Shown here: positions 17,059 to 25,183 of the stretch, in pieces | Position numbering within the stretch: the first letter of the stretch is position 1 | How the letters are laid out: every line of letters starts with the position of its first letter | DNA from: UBA9647 sp049522195 | GTDB lineage: Bacteria; Bacteroidota; Ignavibacteria; UBA10030 | Length of the DNA stretch: 42,442 bases | Direction: 5' to 3' | Assembly (NCBI GenBank): GCA_049522195.1 | Contig: JBEKOB010000033.1 | Span: forward strand, 1 to 42,442 | The notes under the pieces: model-generated | Databases searched by the model: none | What the model was told of the DNA's origin: nothing | What the model saw: only the letters and a program-made list of their open reading frames with translations | Program-made: the position numbers and the translations under genes

Positions 17059-17547
17059 TTACAACCACGTCTCGAGATGATAGAGCGTGGAGCCTTTGTA
17101 TCGGTATTGTTTCCAGTTTGCGACGAGGCCCATGCGCACCGGAGCATTCAAGATGTGGCGCGTATATGTGAGGATTTCCTTATTCATGGCGTGATCGGAC
17201 CCGTTGTGATTCTCGCGCCATTCTGCTTCACATTGAACCCTCGACAGCCAATATCCTGATCCAAGCCGGAAGTCCCTGACTGCTCTTACATAGTTCGCCT
17301 GGCCTCCCTTCCCCTGAAGAAGGAGGTGGCACCGGTTAGGCATGAAGAGATAGACAGGGACTTCGCAATGAAACTTATCCGCTTCACCCAACAAGATCTC
17401 TTCGAATTTCCTCACGGTGAATTCGTCTGTGAACAGTTGCATCTTATGGCGCACAAAGACCGTAAAGGCCGCTGCCGTCGTCTCTGCACAATCCATCAAA
17501 AGCGTTGTGCAGTCTGAATCTCCCACAAACGGGGCTACAGCATTCAT
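17059..17547 (-). CDS. REP-associated transposase-like protein with broken HUH motif
   Basis: 162 aa of the Y1_Tnp/RAYT type. Family features: VPVYLFMPNRCHLLLQG near residue 64-80, and the C-terminal ILTYTRHILNAPVRMGLVANWKQYRY block that matches the usual R-Y-I-H-x-N-P-V-R-A-G-L-V. The HUH metal site, normally H-x-H in MPNHVHLL, reads R72-C73-H74 because the first His codon is CGG (Arg). A catalytic tyrosine candidate is Y86. Loss of one metal ligand suggests an inactive or repurposed protein. Start and stop are intact and the length is normal. It ends the signalling and accessory zone next to palindromic DNA. Confidence 0.75.
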   Translation of the reverse strand: MNAVAPFVGDSDCTTLLMDCAETTAAAFTVFVRHKMQLFTDEFTVRKFEEILLGEADKFHCEVPVYLFMPNRCHLLLQGKGGQANYVRAVRDFRLGSGYWLSRVQCEAEWRENHNGSDHAMNKEILTYTRHILNAPVRMGLVANWKQYRYKGSTLYHLETWL

Positions 17548-17595
17548 AGATTGTTTCGCCGATTCATTCCACTCTCTTGTTCGCGGGTTGAGTCC

Positions 17596-18006
17596 TCAGC
17601 CGACCATCCTTTCCTGCTTTTGATTCAGGTGCTCCCGCACGGCTGATGCAAGTTGCTCTCGCGTAAAGGGTTTCTTCAGATACTGTTTGGGTCCAAGAAT
17701 CTCGGGGGCCTGGGCTGGTTCCCGTTGTGACTCGACAACAAACAAGAAAGGGATTGTCCGGAATGCTCGCGCTTGTTGTAGTATGCTCACAAGCCGGTAA
17801 GCGTCGAGATTCCGTCCGTCGAGATTGCATATGATGAGATCTGGCTTTTCTACCTTGATCGCCTTGAGGGCGGTTTCGTTGTCTGTCGCATGAGAGATAA
17901 CGTATCCGCCGCGGAGAAGCGTTTGGGAGATATTCACAATGCTCAACAGATCCTCGTCCACGACCAGGATCGTCTTTTGAGTTTTTCTTTCCATCATCCC
18001 GCTCAT
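17596..18006 (-). CDS. Pseudo-receiver domain protein
   Basis: 136 aa single receiver (CheY-like) domain. The acidic pocket is present in ILVVDED (D17, D19), and the lysine is in the expected loop (QYLKKPF, about K111). The phospho-acceptor Asp is replaced: the motif PDLIICN has N61 where D is expected, confirmed by codon AAT. It probably cannot be phosphorylated and may signal by protein contact. There is no output domain. The start is uncertain: the reading frame opens with TTG at 18045, and ATG codons are at 18006, 17997 and 17994. It lies just downstream of another lone receiver. Confidence 0.75.
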   Translation of the reverse strand: MSGMMERKTQKTILVVDEDLLSIVNISQTLLRGGYVISHATDNETALKAIKVEKPDLIICNLDGRNLDAYRLVSILQQARAFRTIPFLFVVESQREPAQAPEILGPKQYLKKPFTREQLASAVREHLNQKQERMVG

Positions 18007-18097
18007 ATCGGGGGATTGAACAATTCTGTTCAGCAAATAGTCCAAGTGAATTCAGATGATGCCGCGAGCCTCCGCTGAGAATATCCCAAGCTGTCTG

Positions 18098-18490
18098 TCA
18101 TTGACTAGCCTGATGTTGTGCGACCCGGAGCAAGGAAGCGAGGCTGCGCTTAAACTGTGATTTGGAGATAATCCCATCGGCGGCGACACGGTGCGCTTCC
18201 ATCTCGTAGAGGGCTTCGTCAAATAAGGTGGCGAGATACACTTTCGTCGAAGCGAACCGCCGTTTCACTATTCGTGCCGTTTCGATTCCATTGAGTTCAG
18301 GGAGTCCCACATCCAGCAGCACGATATCCGGCTTCAACCGCTCGACTTTCGCAATGACATCGAATCCGTTGAGCGCCTCTGCAATGACATGAACTCCCGG
18401 CATGCGGTTCAGATACTCACACACTGCCTCGCGGATCTCCCCGTGACCATCCGCAACTAGCACCGTGATATTCTTCACTGGTTTACTCAT
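18098..18490 (-). CDS. Stand-alone response regulator receiver
   Basis: 130 aa. The start at 18490 is chosen because GGAG lies 6 bp upstream and it begins directly before the receiver fold (MSKPVKNITVLVADGH). The sequence is most like NarL-type receivers, with D60 as phospho-acceptor (DIVLLDVGLPELNG), T88 and K110. The acidic pair normally written DD is D14-G15 (VADGHGE). The LuxR-type DNA-binding half is absent; the protein stops after the receiver. It is 91 bp upstream of the pseudo-receiver on the same strand, so a phosphorelay or sequestration pair is possible. Confidence 0.78.
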   Translation of the reverse strand: MSKPVKNITVLVADGHGEIREAVCEYLNRMPGVHVIAEALNGFDVIAKVERLKPDIVLLDVGLPELNGIETARIVKRRFASTKVYLATLFDEALYEMEAHRVAADGIISKSQFKRSLASLLRVAQHQASQ

Positions 18491-18750
18491 CCCTGCTCCG
18501 ATGCGCGTGTTGTTGCAGCCCCGACTTCTCTGAATCGATAGATCCGCCCTGGGCCCTATCGGACTGGCCTTGAGGTATTCCCCCTCACCCACATAGGTCA
18601 GATTGCATCTGGCCATGTGACTCAGTGCCAGTCCGATAACGACTCAAGCGTACACCAGGTGCTCTGATTCTCATCAATACGCTCGATGTGCCTGAGCTAT
18701 GTTGTTTGCGATGTGCTCGTTTGCCCCCGCAAGTGTGAGCGGGCGACCTG

Positions 18751-19041
18751 TCAACCTGTTTCCTTATTGTCGACGCCACTGGATGTCATTTTACAGATCA
18801 ATCTGCCGTCACTTTTTCCGATGCTGTTCCTCCACTGCATCGGGCGGAGGTTGGAGACGTCATCGGGACTTTGCGAAAGGATGTGATCGATCTCCCATCC
18901 ATACTGTGAACTACGGTCGCCGTACATCATCCGCTGAATCCATGCTCCGCATGCATCCTTTCTCCAAATTGCTGAGTCGTTGTGATCGACAACAGTTGCG
19001 CTTTCCCATACTGCCTGGATAGTTTCCTCTGAATAACCCAT
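18751..19041 (-). CDS. Small HNH-motif protein
   Basis: 96 aa from ATG 19041, which has GGGAG 7 bp upstream; a second ATG at 19047 is too close to that site. The protein has YGWEIDHILSQSPDDVSNLRPMQW, a His-Asn core like HNH nucleases (DH, then N in SNL). The leading IQAVWESATVV and RKDACGAWIQR blocks belong to a recurrent small family. No restriction, phage or toxin gene is adjacent. Its role is unknown, and whether it cuts DNA cannot be told. It sits among signalling and accessory genes. Confidence 0.65.
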   Translation of the reverse strand: MGYSEETIQAVWESATVVDHNDSAIWRKDACGAWIQRMMYGDRSSQYGWEIDHILSQSPDDVSNLRPMQWRNSIGKSDGRLICKMTSSGVDNKETG

Positions 19042-19186
19042 GCACATCTCCCTTACAAGTGCAGCAACTTCTTTGTTCGGATTAATTGTGTCCGGTGCTT
19101 CATTGGTTGTGACAGGAGCCGTCCTCGGGAATTCCTTCTGACATCAAGGGCTCCTGAAGAGTGCCTGCTGGAAACGCTTGCATCGG

Positions 19187-19555
19187 CTAGTGGGTGCTCT
19201 TCAGGTCCTCGTCCTTTCCGAATTCCTTCCACGTGCCTGTCAGCTGGAGACCCCAGAACTTTCGCAGGGCCCACAGGAACAATTGATAGCTGAGCAGTGA
19301 TCCGACAAAACCAGTCACGCCGAAAACGAAAGGCCCAACGAACAACACCAGAATACCCGTCTCCGTGTCGGCAAACGAGAGGATTCCCCACTGAAACGTC
19401 GTGTTCAGGCCAAGAACATCCGCCAGGAAGAACAGTACGCTGACCGCAATGCCAATGCAAATGGAAATCAGGGTGCAGAGTTTCATATACGAAGAGAACG
19501 AAATGGATTCCAAATCGATCGTCTTTCTCGGAGTACTCTGCGGTGTAGTTGTCAT
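19187..19555 (-). CDS. Small two-helix membrane protein, unknown function
   Basis: 122 aa from ATG 19555 (MTTTPQS). Two hydrophobic segments are clear: residues about 22-48 (SSYMKLCTLISICIGIAVSV and following) and about 66-93 (ILVLFVGPFVFGVTGFVGSL). A short polar tail with WKEFGKDED follows. The layout suggests an inner-membrane protein with both ends cytoplasmic. I do not recognise a family with certainty. Upstream for about 325 bp there is no supported gene; that stretch contains copy A of the 77-bp repeat. Confidence 0.55.
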   Translation of the reverse strand: MTTTPQSTPRKTIDLESISFSSYMKLCTLISICIGIAVSVLFFLADVLGLNTTFQWGILSFADTETGILVLFVGPFVFGVTGFVGSLLSYQLFLWALRKFWGLQLTGTWKEFGKDEDLKSTH

Positions 19556-19794
19556 GGTTTTTATCCGATGTTGGCCACGTGGGAACAAGCCATATCCTTA
19601 CTCGCCGCGTTCGGCGCTGAGGCGTGTTGTTTCACAGAAAACTGTGCTGCCCCGCCCCTCACCTCAGCGACCGCGATGATCATCTGTCACATGACCCGCC
19701 TCTACTCGCACTCAATTCCGCCGTCTCGCGATCTCTTCCAACCGACTCACGGTTTGATTAGGCCGGCCAGGCAAGTGAACAAATCGTAACATCC

Positions 19795-19871
19795 CAAGCA
19801 CGCAAAGGGGGGAACAAATGTCAATTCGTACAATTACGTACAAAATGCGTGTACGTAAAAATACGTACAAG
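19795..19871. repeat. 77-bp direct repeat, copy A
   Basis: This shares its sequence with 20593-20668. Identity is about 80% over the core, starting CAAGCACG, then TGTCAAT[T/C]CGTACAA, then GTGTACGTAAAA and TAC[G/C]TACAAG. Inside are four GTAC steps (GTACAA, CGTACA, GTGTAC, CGTACA), giving a quasi-symmetrical operator-like array. It lies directly after the stop of the small gene 19881-20141 and 240 bp upstream of the membrane protein start. It may be a duplicated promoter/operator or one flank of a mobile block. Confidence 0.7.
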
Positions 19872-19880
19872 AAAAGCAGG

Positions 19881-20141
19881 TTAACGGTCCAGGGATTGCA
19901 CTGTCTTCATTGCCGACTTAAAGACATTTGGTGACATGAGCGATTCGACCGCTGCAATCAAATCCGCGCGCTCCCGGTTCGTTCTCATACCATCTGCCAT
20001 GCTTCTCAGATGCGAATATCGGGCATTTTCGTTCATGGTTTGAAGCGAAAGGAACCAGTTCATAAGATCTTTATCGCCCGAGAATACTTCCATCAACCGT
20101 ATCAACCCGTCGTATCCAGTTCCGTCACTCTGCAAATTCAT
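19881..20141 (-). CDS. Small hypothetical protein
   Basis: 86 aa from ATG 20141, preceded by AGAGGATC as ribosome site; the frame extends upstream into the previous gene but without a good start. The protein is mostly helical and polar (GLIRLMEVFSGDKDLMNWFL, then ADLIAAVESL). No motif is recognised. Spacing of 46 bp from the DUF4180-type gene suggests one transcript. Both genes lie between the two 77-bp direct repeats. Confidence 0.5.
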   Translation of the reverse strand: MNLQSDGTGYDGLIRLMEVFSGDKDLMNWFLSLQTMNENARYSHLRSMADGMRTNRERADLIAAVESLMSPNVFKSAMKTVQSLDR

Positions 20142-20187
20142 TGTTCGGGATCCTCTTTGAAAAGCATTCTGTGTGCCTCGGTGCGGT

Positions 20188-20580
20188 TCAATCGCGAAGA
20201 AGCCAGGCTTCAGCTTGCTGTCGGTCGGAAAACACCCGGAAATGATATCCACGGTTCGTCTCCGCGACAAACTCGCTGAACCTTCCCCGAATCTGATCCC
20301 GGGATAAAACAGCAGCTGCTTTGATCCGATAGTTGACGAGTTTCTGGAGGATCATCCCGGCCTGTCCTGATTTCAGATCAAAAAAACGTTTCGAGAAAAT
20401 CCCGCTGTGGAGCATGATCCGATCTGCATTGCATTCGGCACACACACCAATGAGATCGACTACGTCCTTCTCATCCTCAAGGAGCGTTGTCTCGCCGACT
20501 GCTTCGATGAACTTATGCCCTTGCTTTTCTATCACCATGACTTTAAACGGTTTCATCTTGGCCGTATGTCGAAGAACCAT
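20188..20580 (-). CDS. DUF4180-type protein
   Basis: 130 aa from ATG 20580, chosen because GAGGA lies 5 bp upstream. The central and C-terminal parts fit DUF4180: IMLHSGIFSKRFFDLKSGQA, ILQKLVNYRIKAAAVL, then FVAETNRGYHFRVFSD and a final QAEAWLL. This is a small alpha/beta domain often found near regulators; function is unknown. Copy B of the 77-bp repeat lies immediately upstream (13 bp before the start) and probably contains its promoter. It is likely the first gene of a two-gene unit with 19881-20141. Confidence 0.7.
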   Translation of the reverse strand: MVLRHTAKMKPFKVMVIEKQGHKFIEAVGETTLLEDEKDVVDLIGVCAECNADRIMLHSGIFSKRFFDLKSGQAGMILQKLVNYRIKAAAVLSRDQIRGRFSEFVAETNRGYHFRVFSDRQQAEAWLLRD

Positions 20581-20592
20581 AATTTCCTCGGT

Positions 20593-20668
20593 CAAGCACG
20601 TCAAGTCTCACGACAATGTCAATCCGTACAAGTACCGACACTGTCGTGTACGTAAAAGTACCTACAAG
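20593..20668. repeat. 77-bp direct repeat, copy B (probable promoter region)
   Basis: Second copy of the repeat at 19795-19871, in the same orientation, 721 bp away. It ends 12 bp before the ATG of the DUF4180-type gene (minus strand), directly next to that gene's ribosome site, so it probably holds the promoter. The GTACGTAAAA core is identical in the two copies; differences are concentrated in the middle. The match stops abruptly at both ends. Confidence 0.7.
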
Positions 20669-20700
20669 CAATTACGGAATGTGGGAGCACAATTACGGAA
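20669..20700. promoter_or_regulatory. Paired 11-bp direct repeats, 21-bp spacing
   Basis: CAATTACGGAA occurs at 20669-20679 and again at 20690-20700, a centre-to-centre distance of 21 bp, i.e. two helical turns. It abuts copy B of the 77-bp repeat. It is upstream of the DUF4180-type gene and downstream of the NarL-type regulator. The layout is that of tandem sites for a dimeric activator bound to one DNA face; the binding protein is unknown. The rest of 20701-20935 shows nothing further that I can support. Confidence 0.45.
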
Positions 20701-20935
20701 CAGTGGATTTCTCGCGGAGTGGATTCCCGACAGCCGCACCGATGGAGACAGTCATTCGGTTTGAGATTACGGGACTCCCAACCAGTTGTGTGCAGGATAG
20801 AGATGTGAGATGAAATTCCTCAAGGCCGTCGTCTCATTCTGATATTCAGTACTGGCCGAGCACATCGTGGTGAACCACGAATATGGAGAGTGGAAGACCT
20901 GACGCGGAGATTTAATCGCGTAGCTGAAGGCTTAC

Positions 20936-21604
20936 CTAATCTATTTTGACAATACCTTTTGTGATTGCCTGCTTGATGAGTCCAGCGACAGAATGGACAG
21001 AGAGTTTTGTCATTAAGCGGCGCCGGTAGGTTTCAACAGTTCGATCTGTGACGCCAAGACGTTTTGCGATCTCCTTGGTTTTGAAGCCTTCCATGATGAG
21101 CTGCAAAACGTCTTTCTCCCGTTGCGAGAGATCGACCGCGGCAAGGCTGTCGGTTTGAGGTTCACCTTTGAGAAAGGCCTTGAGAAGTTGTTGCGAGGCT
21201 CTTGGACTAAAAAAAAACTCACCTGCATGCACAGCTTCGATCGCGCGAAGGAGCTCGGAGGGAGAAGAATCCTTGAATACATATCCCCGCGCCCCGAGCT
21301 GGCTCATTTCGAGGACATATTCCCTGTTCTCATGCATCGTGAGAGCAAGAATTTTCGAGTCCGGAACACTCTTGCGGAGCCGGCGTGAGGTCTCAAGACC
21401 GCTCATCCCGGGCATATTAATGTCCATCAGGATGACATCAGGCAGAAGTTTCTTTGCCTTGACCATCGCTTCTTCACCAGTGGCAGCCTCTCCTACAATC
21501 GATATGTTCTTCTTCGTTGAAAGAGCTGACTTAATGCCCTCACGGACGATAGGGTGATCATCGACGAGAAGGAGCCGAATCTTTTTGGCGACTTGCTTTT
21601 TCAT
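20936..21604 (-). CDS. NarL/FixJ-type response regulator
   Basis: 222 aa. N-terminal receiver with the DD pair (LLLVDDHPIVREG), phospho-acceptor D61 (VILMDINMPGMSG), T/S and K in VFKDSSPSELL. The C-terminal LuxR-type HTH (about 155-215) contains LSQREKDVLQLI and TVETYRRRLMTKL. It is a DNA-binding transcription factor. Its start overlaps the stop of the sensor kinase gene (ATGA), so it is the cognate partner of that kinase. Targets are unknown; the paired 11-bp repeats just downstream are a candidate. Confidence 0.93.
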   Translation of the reverse strand: MKKQVAKKIRLLLVDDHPIVREGIKSALSTKKNISIVGEAATGEEAMVKAKKLLPDVILMDINMPGMSGLETSRRLRKSVPDSKILALTMHENREYVLEMSQLGARGYVFKDSSPSELLRAIEAVHAGEFFFSPRASQQLLKAFLKGEPQTDSLAAVDLSQREKDVLQLIMEGFKTKEIAKRLGVTDRTVETYRRRLMTKLSVHSVAGLIKQAITKGIVKID

Positions 21605-24600
21605 GCGCTCATCTGCTCTTGTGGTAGTGATTGCCCGAGGGGAATGTAGATGGTCACGACGGTGCCCCGGCGTGGCACTGACGATATCTGGAGTGTACCA
21701 CCGATGAAGGAGAGCCGTTCCTGCATATCGAGCAGCCCCAACCCGCCTCCTTTGATTCTGGTCTTCCCATGCTCGTCTGTTCTTATCCCCTGGCCGTTGT
21801 CCTCAATGGTGCAAGTGATCTCGTTTTCGGTTGCGGTACAGCCGATTCGCACGCGTTTGGCTTTCGCGTGTTTTTCGACGTTCGTAAGGGATTCCTGGAT
21901 GATTCGATACAGAGTCAGTCTTACTTCGGGCGACAGAGTTTTTTTTGGCCAACCATCTTTCACAATGGTCGTGATCTTTGTTCGCTCACTGAATTCATCT
22001 GCGAGGCTTCGTACCGCCGAGCCGAGGCCAAGGTCATCAAGTTCTGCCGGGCGAAGGTTGCGGGAAATGCGCCGGATTTCCTTCATCACCTTGTTCAAGA
22101 GCAACCGGGTCTTGCGCGCTTCGCGCCGGATGCTCTTATTTCTTCCCGGCAGCTGTTCCTCGAGCGACTCTATCCGGAATTTGACCGAGGCAAGAATCTG
22201 ATTGACGCTGTCGTGCAGGTCGCGCGAGACGCGCCGGCGTTCACTTTCCTGAGCTTCGATGATGCGCTTTGAGATGCTGCGGGAGAGGCCTTCCGCCTGC
22301 TTTCGTTCCGTGATATCCATGATCGAGCCGAGCGCACGAACAGGAATTCCCGACTCGTCAAATTCGAAATGCCCACGATGAAGCATGTGGCCATAGTTAC
22401 CGTCAGTATTAAGGAACCTGTACTCCGCTTGCCAGTCGGAGATGTGTCTTTCCGCTGCGTCGTTCATCGCCTTTTCGAGTTGTGCCCGGTCATCCGGATG
22501 GACGTAGCTTAGCCATTCTTCTCTCGCCGTGCTAAATTCGGCCCGAGGGCCGCTGATCCACGAGCGCTGAGGGTCGTTCATCCAGAGCCGATCATTCTTG
22601 AGGTTCCAGTCATAGATGACATCTGCCGTAGTATTCGCAACCAAATGAAAGCGCTCATCGCTTTCCTGCAGGGCCTGCTGGTACTTGCGCTTGCGTTGGA
22701 AATATGCGCCTCCCAGAATTGAAAAAGACCCTGCAAGCAGAGCAAGCGCGAGAAGGAACATCGGTCGCTGAAACAGTCCGGGTTCGACATAGAAATCCAT
22801 TTTCTCGCCTGCCTGCGCGAACTTGCCGAATAGCCCCTTCGCCTGCACCTCAAAACGATGATACCCACTGGCGAGATCAGTCAGAGACACTTCGCGGCGG
22901 GGGGACCAGCGTGACCAGCTTGAGCTGTCCCTCCGGTAGCGTACCTCGACGTCTCTCGCATCCATGTTGCCAAAGTAAGGAAGGGCTGTCCAACGGAGAA
23001 GTGCCGTGGTCCCCTCGACAGATGGTGTGGAGAAACGTACCCGCGGAGGCTGGTCGACTTCAGTCCGATCGAGGATCATCACACCCGCTCCTTTGCTCCC
23101 GACATAGATTCGATCGCGAAGAGGGAGGAGGTCCATGAGATCCGACGTATTCAGGCCACTCCGAAGTCCGAAGTTCGACCACACACCATTCTTGTAGGCC
23201 GAGAGACCCCTCTGCGTCGAAATCCAAAGAGTGCCATCTCCATCGACCTTCAGGTCCCAAACTGAGTTGTGCACCAGGCCGTCGACTGTAGTCATGAAGT
23301 GAAGTTGATCATCCTTGTCCACAGTTCCAAGGCCCTCGCTGTTTGAGAACCACACTGTCCCGTTTGAGTCAATGGCAAGAGCGAAGATGCGGTCGTTCCT
23401 CAACTGGAGCCCCTGGCTCTGAGTCCAATGATGCCATGCTCCCTCCTTCCAGCGGCTCAACCCATGCTGTGTCGCAAACCAACGGGCACCATCGCGGCCT
23501 TCGGCGAAGCCATAGACCCGCCCGCTAATCAATCCTTCCTTCTCGCTCGTGCGCTTATCCCAATGAGTGAATGAACCGTTCTCGTACACAAACGCACCTG
23601 GCTGATGAATCGAGTCTGAATAGGTTTCGCCGATGCCGAGAAACCAAAGCCTTCCGCTTCGATCAAGCCGGATTTTATGGACGCGTTCCGCTTTCAGTCC
23701 GTCCTCTGGTCCGAAATGTCGCCATCGTGATCTATCCCACCGAAATGCTCCCGAGAATGTTGCTCCGCTACACACCCATATATCGTGCCGATAGTCTTCC
23801 ACGATGCCGGTAACTGGTCCGAGCTCTGTTCCGAGGATGTTCGTAATATACTCAGTGCGGCCATTGGGCCGGTGAATCTCGATTCCATTTGACGTACCGA
23901 GCCAGAGCGATCCATCCGAAGTCGATGTGATTTCCTGTACGCCGTTTCGGGAATCGGGAAAGGGATGTCTCATGTACGTCCAACGTCTTGAGGTAGCGTG
24001 AAACAGGTACAGTCCTTTCTCCGTACCCACCCATAGATCACCATCCTTTCTGTATTTCACGACGTGAGTCGACGTAAACGCGTCAGGAGACGGCACGACA
24101 GAGGACCAAAGACCTTTGGTACGAAATCGTACATCGCCGCTTTGATAGATGACAAGGGCATCGTCGTTCGGACTCTGATCCATGGTCTGTTGGGAACCCA
24201 TTTCTTCGGTTGGGCTCCGATGAGGTCGTCTGTTTCTTTGCCACTCATGGATGCCTTCCAATTCAGGAGGCCATGTCATCGCGGCGAGTCCGTTCCCGTT
24301 TGCATCCTCCGAAACGAAGAATCCTGTGATAGATGATTTCTTGACAGGGAACACGAGCTGCCATACCTTCCCGTCTCTCCTGTAAACGCCTCGAACTGTG
24401 TTGAGCCAGATATTCCCTGATGCGGTGCGTACCATGTTGCGGGGCCTGGAAGAGATAGGTCGTGCAGGCACCGGGATCTGTTTGAGCGTTCCCTTGGTGT
24501 AGGCGCAAAGCTTCATCGAGCTCAGGAGAAGGATATCGCCATTCGCCGTCGAAACGCACGACAGCATGCCAGGCATTGACTCCTGAGAAACCAGGAGCGA

Positions 24601-24969
24601 GAAATGACGGCGAGACCCAAGGTAAAGGTCCTTGCCCGCGAAGACCAGAATCGAATCGTTCCCATAAGGCTCGATTAACGAGATCTCCGTTGAAGGAATC
24701 CCTTGACCGGAATCAATCGTATTCCAGCCGAACTCATCGAACCAGGCCAGGCCTTTGTCGGTGCCGACCCAAATTGTTCCTGCGGGGGTCTCTGCAATGC
24801 AGAACACCTGATTAGAGGGAAGGCCGCTTTCTGTGGTGAAATGTGACCATCGCCACGATTCATGAAACAACGGCAGTTGGGCAGAGACTTGAGAGAGGAG
24901 ACCCGTGAGCATCAATGCGGCCAGAACGAGCGTAGGCCGGAAGGTCACACGGGAGTGGTCGTGTTTCAT
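21601..24969 (-). CDS. Beta-propeller/Y_Y_Y sensor histidine kinase with PAS domain
   Basis: 1122 aa from ATG 24969, which begins a signal/anchor segment (TLVLAALMLTGLLSQVSAQ); a GTG at 25026 is possible. The periplasmic part has many reg_prop repeats (for example TIWVGTDKGLAWF, SLWLGTSNGIEIH), a seven- to fourteen-blade propeller, then a Y_Y_Y domain. A single membrane helix (MFLLALALLAGSFSILGGAY) leads to a PAS fold (DERFHLVANTTADVIYDW) with a PAC motif. The kinase is HisKA_3/HATPase_c: H919 in RDLHDSVNQ, the N-box QESLTNVEKHAKA, DNGQGI and GGGLGLLDMQER. It resembles hybrid sensors for extracellular carbohydrate but lacks a fused regulator. Confidence 0.92.
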   Translation of the reverse strand: MKHDHSRVTFRPTLVLAALMLTGLLSQVSAQLPLFHESWRWSHFTTESGLPSNQVFCIAETPAGTIWVGTDKGLAWFDEFGWNTIDSGQGIPSTEISLIEPYGNDSILVFAGKDLYLGSRRHFSLLVSQESMPGMLSCVSTANGDILLLSSMKLCAYTKGTLKQIPVPARPISSRPRNMVRTASGNIWLNTVRGVYRRDGKVWQLVFPVKKSSITGFFVSEDANGNGLAAMTWPPELEGIHEWQRNRRPHRSPTEEMGSQQTMDQSPNDDALVIYQSGDVRFRTKGLWSSVVPSPDAFTSTHVVKYRKDGDLWVGTEKGLYLFHATSRRWTYMRHPFPDSRNGVQEITSTSDGSLWLGTSNGIEIHRPNGRTEYITNILGTELGPVTGIVEDYRHDIWVCSGATFSGAFRWDRSRWRHFGPEDGLKAERVHKIRLDRSGRLWFLGIGETYSDSIHQPGAFVYENGSFTHWDKRTSEKEGLISGRVYGFAEGRDGARWFATQHGLSRWKEGAWHHWTQSQGLQLRNDRIFALAIDSNGTVWFSNSEGLGTVDKDDQLHFMTTVDGLVHNSVWDLKVDGDGTLWISTQRGLSAYKNGVWSNFGLRSGLNTSDLMDLLPLRDRIYVGSKGAGVMILDRTEVDQPPRVRFSTPSVEGTTALLRWTALPYFGNMDARDVEVRYRRDSSSWSRWSPRREVSLTDLASGYHRFEVQAKGLFGKFAQAGEKMDFYVEPGLFQRPMFLLALALLAGSFSILGGAYFQRKRKYQQALQESDERFHLVANTTADVIYDWNLKNDRLWMNDPQRSWISGPRAEFSTAREEWLSYVHPDDRAQLEKAMNDAAERHISDWQAEYRFLNTDGNYGHMLHRGHFEFDESGIPVRALGSIMDITERKQAEGLSRSISKRIIEAQESERRRVSRDLHDSVNQILASVKFRIESLEEQLPGRNKSIRREARKTRLLLNKVMKEIRRISRNLRPAELDDLGLGSAVRSLADEFSERTKITTIVKDGWPKKTLSPEVRLTLYRIIQESLTNVEKHAKAKRVRIGCTATENEITCTIEDNGQGIRTDEHGKTRIKGGGLGLLDMQERLSFIGGTLQISSVPRRGTVVTIYIPLGQSLPQEQMSA

Positions 24970-25183
24970 TGCGATTCTTTCTGTCGGACAGTTGCAGGAA
25001 TAGCGGGGGCGCAGGCCATCCGACACGGAGTGATCACGGTGGAGGAAATCGTTGTGTCGATGACTATCTGCTTGACGGCCGGACGAAGGATAAGAAACAA
25101 AACTGAGAACAGCAACAGCGGGCTCTGGTGGAATAGCCTACGTTTACAGCTTTTTTAGGGGGAAATCGGAGGGGTGTACAAGG

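Noticed and set aside
19712..19792. 26-aa leader-type frame on the minus strand after repeat copy A
   Set aside because: It has ATG and stop, but no family, no good ribosome-site spacing and no counterpart at copy B; too short to support.
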